Shown: positions 1 to 11,123 of the stretch, one piece after another
Layout of the letters: each line of letters begins with the position of its first letter
How positions within the stretch are numbered: position 1 is the first letter of the stretch
DNA from: Metellina segmentata
Taxonomy: Eukaryota; Arthropoda; Arachnida; Araneae; Tetragnathidae
DNA length: 64,000 nt
Assembly (NCBI GenBank): GCA_947359465.1
Contig: OX375876.1
Span: 83,846,359-83,910,358 of the forward strand
Direction: 5' to 3'
The notes under the pieces: generated by a model
What the model was told of the DNA's origin: nothing
What the model saw: the letters and a program-made list of their open reading frames with translations, nothing else
Database searches by the model: none
Made by a program: the position numbers and the translations under genes

Positions 1-584
1 TATTAAAGAATTACAAATTAAAATGAATAAACATTTCCCTCGCGGAAGTTAATTCTATCCGTTTGGTGGAGTATTCAAATAAACGCATTGTTGAATTATT
101 CAAGATCAATACTTTACTCATACATTTTATTCAGGAAACGTGATTGAATTAGAGATGTAGATTTTTATTTGCTAAGCCTTTTTGAAAAATACTGTGAAGA
201 AACAATTTAATATCGGGAATTATTTTCAGTAAAGTATTCTTGTGGTTTTTATATTTCTTTAAGTAAATATTTATTCATGATATACGATTTGACTATATTG
301 AGAATAAGATCGAAATAAAAAATGAACAAAGTTTTACTTTTTGCATGAAAATAAATTTATGTTGAAATTTAATTCAGAGCAAGAAAATGGAATTAAAGAA
401 CTAGAGAATATAAAATATAAGATTATCTTCATTGATGCAAAACAAATGTGAATATACGATCACTATTCGTGAAAGCTCATGGAATATTTAATTTTAATTA
501 AGAATTGTAAATGTTTACCAAAAGATATTTCAATAAAAAGTAATATTCTAAAACTCATAATTAAGTTTATCGTCGGCTAATATG
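1..584. other. gene-free AT-rich stretch
   Basis: No exon, repeat or ORF that I can support. Plain AT-rich non-coding DNA upstream of the first visible channel exon. Confidence 0.5.
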
Positions 585-802
585 TGATACCTCGTAAGTG
601 CTAATTTCTCGAATGCTCCAATGCGCCTATTTTTTGCGAACCGTGAGTTTCGCAAAAAATAAGCGCATCGGTTAATTGAGAATTCGTATTCGTTAGATCA
701 ACAAGATGGGGAAAATGTACATTATTGATACCTAGTATTCAATTTTGTACACAGTTTTTTGCTACTCCTGTAAAATCGGTATTTTGCTCTTACGAGGTAT
801 CA
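585..802. mobile_element. short MITE-like element with nested inverted repeats
   Basis: The ends TGATACCTCGTAAGTGC (585-601) and the reverse complement of 786-802 match at 16 of 17 positions. A second inverted pair inside (about 613-636 and 644-668) forms a hairpin around GCGCxTATTTTTTGCGAA. The 218-bp size, lack of coding sequence and inverted ends suggest a non-autonomous DNA transposon. The superfamily is unknown; the target duplication is unclear (possibly TA). Confidence 0.55.
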
Positions 803-2676
803 TATCGCACCCTGGCAAAAAAAGTGACACAGCTCAAAATTGCATAATTTGATAAACATCAACTTAAAGATACTGTAAAACTTATATTGAAATAATATAA
901 GCTTCTTTTAAATTTTAGGTAAGTATTTATGGTGGTAACTTCTATTATATTCTATAGAATAGTAATATAACACGCTGGGGCACCTCATACTTATTTTTCA
1001 ATTACATAACATCAAAATTTTTATATTTTGACTTGTGACACTTTTCTTGCAGTGTTGCGATATATTAGCCGTCGTTATGTTATTTATTAAATGAGAACAC
1101 TAACTTCGTTTCAAATTAAATTCGGATTTATCCGTTAATAACGCTAAGAGCTTTAAAATGTTAGTAAGGTAAATAGCAAAATTCCTTTTTTAAACTATTA
1201 AAACAGCTGAATTCGAATAACGTTTCAAAATTGATTTCTTGCGTTAAATTTTGAGTAGTATCTGAACATGCAAATTTCGAACATGTTTAGCTTTTTTACC
1301 TTGAGTTTTTCTTCTCTCTGGTTTTCTCTACCAACGGAGTTTAGAATCGCGGTCCTTAACCCTTCTTTGCATGATTTTTTCTTTATTGGTGAAATAAATC
1401 AAGGTGATATAATTCATGTTCAAAATTAAAGAAAAAATGGTTAAAAAATCTTAGTATATATTTATAGTATAAATTTAGCAAAAAACAATAGGATGGTATC
1501 ATGTGGTATTTTTTAAATTAAACGCAAACTTTTTCAGAAATTGCTCTAAAAATAACAGAAACACATGTTACAAACCTTTCCCACTCATTTTCACTTTTTT
1601 AGCACAATAGAAACTCAAATATAATAAAACAAAATAAAAAACGAAATCATACGTTTATTGCAATTACAACAAACAGCGGAATGACAACTTCAAGCTCGTT
1701 TTACTGATAGTGACACTTGCTTATTTTTGACAGCTATATTTTTTTTTATGCAATGGACATTAAAAAGGTATCCAGACACGATCAACTTAAAGTGAACTTG
1801 TTCTTTTATATAATTTTTGGGCATTCAATGTTATGTTGGAAATTTCCACCACTATGCAAAGAAGGGTTAAAAGAACTTTCACGCAATATTTCTCTGTGAC
1901 AGATATTGTGCCATCACTAAAGAAATTTAAAACAGTTGCTGATCATCATGGAGACGTGCATATTGAAAAGAATTTGGTTATTCTACATCATATATTTTTA
2001 TTCATGTGGAGCAAATATCTAAATCATAAGTTCAAAGACTAAATCTAGAACCTATTGGTTTCTCATCATTCGTTCATGCTACTTTTTTAAATTGAACATT
2101 TTGAAATTATTGTTTAATATGTATATTCAGCGTAAATCCACCAGCGATACCTTTGAATTTACTTCCTCTTGGCGCTTCATGAGCATTACAATTCCGCTCA
2201 TGTATCGTCAACAAGCAGGACGCGAGCGCGTCTGTCTTTCTTTTGTCAAAATTATTTTGTTAGTTAAATATTGTTTTTATATACATCACGGCGTCATCCT
2301 GAGTTCATTCACATCGACAGAAACAATTATTTTACGTTTTCTTACAATTTTAGTGATGATTAGTTTCTGTGATAATTAATAACTACCATGCATGTTCCAT
2401 ATTTAATTTATTTACAACTATTCACAATTTAAAGAATTGCACTACTATACGAAAGCTTTCTGTCAATGTCTCTTTTAGAAAAAGAACTGCTCGATGATGA
2501 ATACAAAAGAGATATCCGCAGAAGTATGTGCTCGTGTGCGTTCTAGATGCTGTGTTCAGGTTCGCAGGATATTCTGATTAGCAACACATTAATACTTTTG
2601 CAATTTAAAATAATTTAGTTCTACACAATTAAGATGCATCAAATTAATTAGCTTTTACCAGTTGCTGTTAATAATA
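803..2676. other. gene-free stretch
   Basis: Short open frames at 1717-2379 lack domain character, codon bias or splice context. I see nothing else. Confidence 0.5.
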
Positions 2677-3795
2677 CACTCACTGCCAAAAGTCAAGCAC
2701 GGAGAGGAAAATGTTTATTTCCAGAAGCCAATCTGAATTTGAGAGGCTGTTATTTGCTGCAGAGGTAGATGGAAGCATGCAAATGTGTTATGTAACAGCC
2801 AATCACGGTTTCGTGTCGAGAAATATGCAAAAAAAGTAGTCGTATAAGAAGCCAGCATTGTGAAGAGTTAAAGGAGTTGCATGTAAGTGCTGATAAAAAG
2901 TGTTTAGAACTTCGTACAATTAGTTTTCAAGACAGACGTGTTTGTATGGCTTCCAGAATACGAATGGCAGATAGTGAACGCTGGCGTTCTGGGGGACGCC
3001 GTGAAGCAGGGCAATCAATCACTGATGTTGCTCTTTTCTTCGGCGTTCATCATTCCGTCATTTCACGATTATGGAAACAATTCCAAACAAGCCTGAACAG
3101 TTGTCCGAAGATATGTGTCCGGCCGCCCAAGGGCTACGACCCCCGCGGAAGATCGATATATTGCTGTTGTAGCACAATGGAATCGAAGAGTAACCGTCAC
3201 GCGTGTGACATCTATGGTTGCAGCTTCCATTAGTAAGACGATATCTGCCACTACTGTGCACCGAAAGCTACACATGAATGGACTGTATGTCCGTGTACCA
3301 TGAGTTTGTGTTCCTCTATCCGTCCAATCCAGAGGGGCACGATTAAAGTGGTGTCGGCAACCTGTGAAATGGACTGTGATTGAGTTAACGTTATGTTCAC
3401 AGATAAATCGAGATTTTACCTGGATCCAGATGAAAAACGTATAAGGGTCTGGAGAGAACAAGGCACAAGCAATCGGACCCCAGAACATCATCGAGCATCA
3501 CGCATTCCGAGGTGGAAGCATCATGGTGTGGGCCGGGATTTCGTTGTGATATAGCACCGACCTGCACTTTTATAGACGGGGTTCTGTGACGGCTGTCCGG
3601 TAACGGGATAAAGTCCTAGATCCCAATGTGAGATTATACGCTGCAGCAGTTGGTCCTTCTTTCGTTTCATTGGATGATATTGCGCGTCCCCATAGAGCTC
3701 GCATCGTCGACGACTACCTGGAAAGTGAAGGGATTGCGAGATTGTCTTTTTTTTTTCGCATTTGACCTCTCGTGCTTAACTTTTGGCAGTAAGTG
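2677..3795 (+). mobile_element. Tc1-like transposon, internally deleted
   Basis: Inverted ends of about 32 bp: CACTCACTGCCAAAAGTCAA at the left and its near reverse complement ending at 3795, flanked by TA on both sides (2675-2676, 3796-3797). The element is 1119 bp and holds a broken transposase. The right end follows directly after coding sequence that should have continued for about 100 more residues, so it is an internal-deletion derivative. Confidence 0.88.
2946..3743 (+). pseudogene. Tc1-family transposase relic (truncated)
   Basis: The start MASRIRMADSERWRSGG leads into a helix-turn-helix (EAGQSITDVALFFGVHHSVI) with a frameshift near 3105. It then reads GRPRATTPAEDRYIA, a stop in place of arginine at 3301, further frameshifts, FRGGSIMVWAGIS, LDDIARPHRARIVDDYLESE, and stops being recognisable at about 3743. 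The second catalytic Asp region (LDD) is present. The final DLNPIE-type motif is deleted. Not functional. Confidence 0.85.
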
Positions 3796-3797
3796 TA

Positions 3798-4344
3798 TTT
3801 ATAACCCATTATTCTTAGTGGATACAAATAGACAATTCGCAAGATTATTTTGAGACGCATACATTTTGATGAGTTACAGAAGAATTAATAATTAGGGGAA
3901 GTGTGCTGATCTGCTTTGTAGTATAAGAAAGTTGCTGTGTTTATTGACATAGCTTTTCAGAAAACTGACACGCGATTTTACTAAGAAATTTTTTATTTCT
4001 TCGTACCTTACATATGGAAAATAACCAGCTATGGGCATGTCTAACGATTGTTTTCCAATTTGAGTACACATGTGGATGTTCCAATTCATATAAAAAATGT
4101 TATTGGGTTAGAACTAATACATTACACTTTATTTAACGTTGTAAATTTTATTAATTTCCCATAATTTTTTATAATTAAAAAAATTTAATATAACTGTTTT
4201 TTCAGGTATGGTCCTACAAATTTAATTATGGTCATACTAAAAACTAGTAATAGTCATCCTAGGTGAATCTTACAATTTTCATATAATACACCAAAATATT
4301 AATTAATATTAATCTTTATTGTTGTTTACTACGCAGTCCTCCGT
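3798..4344. other. gene-free stretch
   Basis: AT-rich, no supported feature. Confidence 0.45.
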
Positions 4345-4553
4345 TTATTATGAGTCCTCATGTTTGGTTGGTGTGGAAGTTTGGAGAGTGGTCTGCCAGC
4401 TCAGGTGTTGCCTCGTCATCTGACCGTGGTTCAAAATTACGAGGTGTTGTCCTCGATTCTTTCCCTTAAAGGATTGATCCCGGAGCGTCATCAATAACCC
4501 GTTGTGTTGCTCTAGAGCGACGTTAACTAAAAGTTACCATTAGCAGTACCGTT
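4345..4553 (+). repeat. tRNA-derived SINE (family 1), 5'-truncated
   Basis: Matches the body of the SINE at 30731-31064 (GGTGTGGAAGTTTGGAGAG, GTTCAAAATTACGAGGTGTT, CAATAACCCGTTGTG) with a degenerate ATTACC-like tail. The tRNA head is missing. Confidence 0.75.
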
Positions 4554-5974
4554 TATAATTGTTAAATATAATTACTCAACACTGTCTTTACAAAAATTTT
4601 CAGTTGTGTTTCATTGTGATTATAAATTTTATTGCATAAGCTGCATTCAAAACCCCTCGATTTTACGTTAGATGCACACTTGTAGCACAGAGCCCAACTG
4701 ACTCCTTCAGCATTTTTGAAACATTTTCCTTTCCTAAAAGAGTAAGACAAAAATTTATTCATTTTCTTACATTAACATTACCAATTTATTTACCACATTA
4801 ATCTATAATTTACCTTTCTTCTGTTTCTGCCCTTCTCTTTCTTTTTTACATTTTTCTTTCTTCTTTTAATTTTATTTCTTCCTGTTTTTTTTTTTTTTTT
4901 TTTTAATTTCTTTGGCTAAATGAAAAATTTGCCACAATCGAGAGGAGGTTACAAATGGTTACCTGGGTATATTACATTTTGTTTTCCGCTTTGGAGAAGA
5001 AGGCCAATGCAGAACTTTTTCAAGAGCACTATTTTATAATCAATCAGTATTAGAAATCACCTAAAAATTAATAATGGTCACATCTGCTCATTATAAAACT
5101 ATTTTTATAGACTAGCTATAGATACTATGACTTGAAATTAATAAAAAACATTTTACATGATAAAAAATGGACTTGTATGATAAAGAAAAGGGTAACGAAT
5201 CAGTACATAAACAATAAGTCTGAGTTCTGATATAAAGCAGCAATGTCAGTCCTTAAGATAGAAGCAATTCAAAAATTCACATACAAAGAACATAATTTAT
5301 TTGAGACACGTGTACAACGAAATCATAAATCACACTGGAAACATAAAACGATGTCTGGAAAAGATAGAGATTTGGGTGTTCTTAGAAGAATATTGAAGAA
5401 TCAATTTTTATAAGCCACTATTTAGGTTCCTAGAATGTTTTTTAAAAAATCTTAATTATGTCAATTCAATGTAAACCTGCTTATTACTGGTTGGCTGACC
5501 ATTACTAGTAGTTTTACACTATTACATTATATTGCAGAGGTTGCAATTTAAGATAATTAAACACATTGTTATTATCAATCGATTGAAAACATTCATTATC
5601 TTTAACTATTGAAAGATTATTGTTTATTCCGAAGAAAAAATTGTTTAACACACTTTTTGGAATTAAGTTTTAAACCAACATGAAAGTTCAAAATGTGCAC
5701 TGAGAGTTGAGAACAAGCTAAATAACTGTCAAAATATAAATATGTTCACTAAATTAAGATGGCTAAGCATATAAGTTTTATGTACGGATTGTAAATTGTA
5801 TTGTTAAACATTGTAGTATGGTTTTCCACTTGAAAATGGTTTTATTCTAAGTCGTGTGCAAAATTTATCATGGATTTAATTTTCTTTTATTGAAATTAAA
5901 TAGGTTCAGTAAAATTCTATCTCATAATGATAATGTAACGATATTTGCAGAGTAATACAAGTGTCATTCCGCGT
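4554..5974. other. gene-free stretch with pyrimidine-rich tract
   Basis: A pyrimidine-rich run lies at about 4810-4905 and ends in a long T tract. Otherwise only AT-rich sequence. Confidence 0.45.
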
Positions 5975-6155
5975 CAGTTCAGCGTGGTCAAGTCACCCTC
6001 CGTCACAGATGTTAATGAAATTTGGTGTACACCCTTCCCTTATGGTTGAAAGAAACCCCCTTAAATTCCCCCCACCCTTTATCTCAAACGGTTTTAATTT
6101 TATAGCACTTTGAAGTTTTGTAAAATCAGTGTAGGGTCGGTCCCTCTTGAGACTC
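5975..6155 (-). repeat. dispersed repeat, inverted partner of 8280-8455
   Basis: The reverse complement shares long blocks with 8280-8455, such as GTGCTATAAAATTAAAACCG and GGTTTCTTTCAACCAT. I estimate about 80 percent identity by eye. Family unknown; it lies just beside the Helitron at 6199. Confidence 0.65.
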
Positions 6156-6198
6156 TCGGCACAAGATACCTTTTTGTACATTTCATTTTTTTCCTCCA

Positions 6199-7031
6199 CT
6201 AGGGGGCTCCACCACTCCACCCCCTGCACGCTCGCAAACCAACACTCCTTTAGCAGAGTCAATCTCCTACGACGGCGAAACCTCCGCCCTCAGCTCGCCT
6301 ACGCTCGCAAACCCCTGCGGATTACTACGCAATGCCATTTGATTAATTTCGCAAACCAACACTCGTATCGCAAAGTCAATCTCCTGCGACGGCGAAACCT
6401 TCGCCCCCTGCTTACCTCTGTTCATTGACGTCACAGCTTTCATTTCCGTGAGCCTCGGTCTCACGAAGGCCGTTTGGAGTCTGGGGGAGGAACAAATTAT
6501 ACTTTTTGTAGCATCGAATTTATTTATTAACCAATTTCAAAAATAATTGTACCGTAAGAAAGAGATTCTAAGGTATACTGTCATGTTTTCAAATTTAAAA
6601 ATTAACAGTAATAAGATATAGGTATGACAGTTTTAACAAAAATGTAACCAAAATGTCCCGATTTGTAACCAATTTCAAAAAAATATTATCAGAAACCAAA
6701 TTGAAATTTTTAAAAAACTCGATGAGGTGCAAAAATTTACGTTTTTTGGTATTCTAAAAAAAAACCTCACGGCTGAAGACTGAAAATTTGTATAGGTTCT
6801 GCTCAATCGCGGTAGAAATTTCATATTTTCGACTTTGACTCATAACACACCTTAAATTAATAGCCGTATAGGGGGAAAATCTACTCCGTCTTGTTCCCTT
6901 TACAATTTGAACAAACCATGAATTTCGCAATTTTCCTATCCGTACTTTATCGGGAAACAGTCTAAGAATCGAGCGAAAAAAGCGAGTTTTCTATCCTACG
7001 GCGGCGATAACGTTTTTTTAATACAGAGAGA
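6199..7031 (-). mobile_element. non-autonomous Helitron (family A)
   Basis: On the minus strand it starts TCTCTCTGTATTAAAAAAAC (from 7031) and ends with a GC-rich hairpin and CTAG (6202-6199). It sits between A (7032) and T (6198), the Helitron A|T target. Subterminal GCTCGC and CGCAAACC-type palindromes match the 38024 copy. No Rep/helicase coding. Open frames here are by-products. Confidence 0.75.
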
Positions 7032-7107
7032 TAACCAATGATCAGATGAATGATTCCCAATAATTTTTTTCAGAATATTATTGTATACAAAGACATGTCT
7101 ATCTTAA

Positions 7108-7632
7108 GGCGCGTTCTCACGCAATCAAGTTTAATTGAACGATTATAGTTGACCAATAAAAAGTTGGATATGACTTGAATCAGTTTTTGTTCTCACATTT
7201 CAATAGAAACTAATCAACAGTTTAATAAGCGAAAATATAAAAGTAACAATTGAAAAATTATTTATTTATAGAAAATTACATTTAAGGTATGGAACTGGTG
7301 TAAAATTTTCCGGAGATTTCAAATCCGTCGAAATTTTCACTCTATCTTTAACCATCGCGAAGATATAAACTTGGCCTAGAGAATAAAAAAACACTTTTGT
7401 TTTGTTTCTCGAATTAAATAAACCACGACAGATCGTTTGCGTTGAAATACATTGAAAGCAGATGGCGGATGACTCACCACTTGAACGATATAGTTTGAAT
7501 GGTTAAAAGTTTTCTTGATCCACCAAAAAGTTGATCAACTCTATTGAAACAAAGGTTCTAACTATAGTTTTCATTCAACTTTTGTTGATCAACTATAATC
7601 ATTCAATTAAATTTGATTCGTGAGAACGAACC
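7108..7632. mobile_element. TTAA-type MITE (piggyBac-like)
   Basis: Inverted ends of about 50 bp, starting GGCGCGTTCTCACGCAATCA at the left and reading GGTTCGTTCTCACGAATCAA from the right. The left flank is TTAA (7104-7107) and the right flank is TTTA (7633-7636), consistent with a mutated TTAA duplication. 525 bp, non-coding. Confidence 0.7.
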
Positions 7633-7636
7633 TTTA

Positions 7637-8279
7637 CAAAAAAAGAATGATGTTTGCCTGCCATTATGAAATAATGATGCACAGAGACTTTTTAACATTT
7701 ATGAGAAATATATTGAGGCGTAACTCACAATGAAGCAGTTTTATAACAGCATATACATAAATAACAATAAGAACAATTAAACTAAAGTAAAAAATTACCA
7801 TATATAACAGACTACTATCATTGCAGACTATTACTTTACAAGTTTTATGCTCCTTAGTTTCCTTGCTGTAGCCTCAGTATCACCTGTAAGTTTTCCATTT
7901 TTTCTTCCATCAACGCCTTACACTTGTTGGAAAAGAAGTATTTTTTGTCATTAATTGTCTGTGAGAGTAGTACAATATCAAGCAGGAGGAATTGGTATAG
8001 CGCAAAAATCGTCACAGCTAAGCCAGCAGAATGAAGGTGAAGGTTCATTTGTGAAGGGATTTTACAAAAAGTATCTCCCTCGACTTGATTAATTACTTAT
8101 ATCATTCCAAAGTACCACAAATTATAATACTTGCAAGCGACAAAACATCCAGGATACAGATCGTCAGCACTCACAGGAAATTTGGGGAGGCTCCTCAGGT
8201 TAAAAGTGAGGTAAGGTTCTTTATCAATGCTCAATCCTCTTGCATCAATTGTTCCTGTAGAATTGAGTGGTTTCAAAGT
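7637..8279. other. gene-free stretch
   Basis: No supported feature. Confidence 0.45.
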
Positions 8280-8455
8280 TGTTGTGTTTCAAGAGAGGGA
8301 CAGACAGCATAGATTTAACAAAACTTCGAAGTGCTATAAAATTAAAACCGTTTGAGAAAAGGGGAGGGAATTTAAGGGGTTTCTTTCAACCATGGGGGAA
8401 GGGTGTACCCCAAGTTTCATTAAAATCTGAGATGGTGGGTGACAAAATCCTTGTT
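8280..8455 (+). repeat. dispersed repeat, inverted partner of 5975-6155
   Basis: Same unknown family as 5975-6155, in opposite orientation, about 2.1 kb away. Confidence 0.65.
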
Positions 8456-9039
8456 TTTTTGCGTTGATTTGATGTGGAATTACCCACAATGTAATGATAG
8501 AAAAATGTGATAGCGTAAATAAAATCCATCGCTCAACCATTTTCGATTACAAAAAGAAAAAGTTAAACAGTTTGAAATTAGTATCCATCTACGAAATCAA
8601 ACTTCGCAATTGCAAACTGATGCTACTAAGTAGAATATAGTCAAATCAAGAATTACTTAACAATTTGAAAATCAAATCGGTTGTTCTAATAATCATATTC
8701 TTTGCAACCCATCAATCCTCTTCGTAAACATATTTTCAATGAAAATTTTGAATTTTTCATCTGTATCTCAAGAATCAGTCCAAACCAATTATTATTTACG
8801 GTAAGATTCTAAACAAACGTTACAAAACTTATCTTCTTTCAAAAGCAATACATTAATCCAAAGTTCTTAAACGTAAAAATATCTTAATAGCAATCAATAA
8901 GGATATGCATTTATAATTATTACTTTTAATTGTTGTTTCCATGTTTACAGAAATTTTTATCAACAATATTTTTGCTGTTTTGCTGAAACACTGCTATATA
9001 ATAAAATAAAACAAAAAACATATTATCTAAATTACACGG
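8456..9039. other. gene-free stretch
   Basis: AT-rich, nothing recognised. Confidence 0.45.
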
Positions 9040-9318
9040 TTGGTAGGTATTTAAATTAACGTCACACTGGAATAACACAAATTGTTATTGGCGACGATCC
9101 GGGACCATAGCCGAAGGGATTCACAATTTTGAACCACGGTAAGATGACGAGGTCACACCTGGCAAACAACTCTCCAAGCTTCTCCACCACGCCAACGTTA
9201 GGACATTTGAGGATACTTTGTATTTAAAGTGCTAAAATCACCCCCTGTACAGACGTTCTTAGATTGGATTCGGAATCGGTACCTTCCAGTTGCGAATCCG
9301 TTACTCTTCCAACCGCCT
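9040..9318 (-). repeat. tRNA-derived SINE (family 1), old copy
   Basis: Shares AATTTTGAACCACGGTAAGA, GATGACGAGG and CCGGGACCAT with the 31121-31440 copy. The tRNA-like head with a decayed B box (GATTCGGAATC) lies near 9265-9318. Confidence 0.75.
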
Positions 9319-9856
9319 GAAACACACGATTTTTTAATTTAATCTTGTCACAATATCTAATACAAATAATTTACTAAAAATTTAAATATTTAATTAACAA
9401 AGCATTCTAATTATGATGTTCGTTTGTGTTACCTAGCGTTAACTTTAAAAAGATTTCACATTGATTCATTGAATTGAAAACTAATGCGAAAATGTATAGT
9501 GTTCTTGGAGTTACAAGACAATTCGTGTTAATAATCACAAAACTTCTAAATTTCCTGAAATTACAAATGATTTCTATGCTGCTTTTTCTACAACCTTGCA
9601 ACAAGTTCTTGATTTGCTCCTTAAAATAGGGATTAAAATTCTCATTGTTATGTATGAAGCATTCATAAATTTTGGGTCAATCCATATTAATCAGCATATT
9701 TTAAAAGCAGTTCTCGTTGGAAAATATTTTACTTAGATGAAATTTTACAAAATATGATTACAACTAAAGGACATGTATGAATTCCTTTATAAAGTTTATC
9801 TTCAAGTTTTATAATTTAAGAAACATTTCAAGAAAGCATATTTTATTTAACATCTG

Positions 9857-9901
9857 GTGTGTGTGTCTGTGTGTATATGTGTGTGTGCGAGCCTGTGTGT
9901 G
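9857..9901. repeat. interrupted (GT)n microsatellite
   Basis: GT-rich run interrupted by CT, AT and GC pairs. Confidence 0.85.
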
Positions 9902-10507
9902 ATCTTCATCCATCAAAATTTCATATCGTGAATCTTCAACTAATGAGTAAATGGTTAGAACTACTATCTAAAGAACTCGATAATTTATGCAAATCTCCAC
10001 GTGACTAAAAACCGATTTCATTTCCAATTTCACACGGAGATTCCACGCGTCTCGACACATTATTTTCAAACATTTTCTGGCAATCATAAAAGTAAATGAC
10101 TCGTGATACATTTAAATTGTGAAAGATCTTGTTTCAATTTGTGGTAAAAATGAATGATGGCTAAAAATGTTGTTTTATGTGACGTAGAAATATTTTTCTA
10201 CGTAGTTTTGGTAGCAATTTAGTTGGAGTTTATGCTTGGCTAAGTTACTGCATTTTATAAATGATGATATAGCGGAACTCGAAGGATAATGCAGAAGTGT
10301 GATTTCAACCAAAAATTTCAAATCCTGTGAAGTGAAGCTCTTTGCCTTCTGTCTTTACATACGCTTCGTTTACGAAAACATTTACATCAACGATTGTAAA
10401 AGTGGAATAAAGTAAAAAGTTATTTGTACCTAAAAGTTTGTTTTGAATTTAATAGTATTGGGGTTTCTAGAAAATTCGATCTACAATTATTCAGCTTTTC
10501 TAGCTAG
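9902..10507. other. gene-free stretch
   Basis: AT-rich, with a small hairpin around CTACGTAG near 10180-10205. No gene. Confidence 0.45.
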
Positions 10508-10637
10508 ATTTATTAGATTTAGTGCAAAGTTATTGGAAAATTTGGTTGGAATTAATTTTCTCAGATATGTTATAACATATCTGAGAAAATTAATTCTAAA
10601 CAAATTTTCCTATAACTTCGCACTAAATCTAATAAAT
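10508..10637. repeat. near-perfect 130-bp palindrome
   Basis: Two abutting 65-nt arms centred between 10572 and 10573 (core ATATGTTATAACATAT). Reading both arms gives 61 of 65 matches. A chance open frame runs through it (10443-10658). Confidence 0.9.
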
Positions 10638-10976
10638 CAGCTCTACTCAACATTTTAGCATAGCCTTATCGTTATGTAAAACAATTAAGTAATGCAATTT
10701 ATCAGAGGATCGATGAATCAATATCACTTTCACGTGTAAGGACATAACAATTCTATACTTCGTAAAATTATGAGCATTAGCATGGAATTAATAAAGTTTC
10801 AAGTTGTGAAGTATTCGGGTTTTTTTCCAAATAAGTTGATACTTTTATTGATGCCGTAAGAAACATGCAAAGCTCCTTTTCAGATATATTTTTCGTTTCC
10901 CATTATTAGTGTATCTCCTTCGTTAAATAGTTAATTGTACAGTGCCTTAAGATCTATATATATATTTTTGTTTCAG

Positions 10977-11123
10977 GTATCCAAAAGACATGCATGTTGA
11001 GAGTGATAATGGTCGAAGGTAGTCCTAGAAGGGTAGCGGTGGCCGCACAAGATTCCAAGATCAAAATTCCCTTAGAGCTTGCGGAAGAAGAAGACAAAAG
11101 TCAATTACGATTCCAATCGCATG
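10977..11123 (+). CDS. CngL: CNG channel exon, first visible (N-terminal tail)
   Basis: A polypyrimidine/AG acceptor (TTTGTTTCAG) ends at 10976, and a donor G|GTAACA follows 11123. The frame is open from the acceptor. The first in-frame ATG is at 10994 and another at 11009, giving MLRVIMVEGSPRRVAVAAQ and on to residue 43. The last base G completes codon GAC with the next exon (phase 1). No conserved domain is expected in this variable cytoplasmic tail. Because the frame stays open upstream of ATG 10994 to the acceptor, an earlier exon could supply the real start; alternatively 10977-10993 is 5' UTR. Confidence 0.7.
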
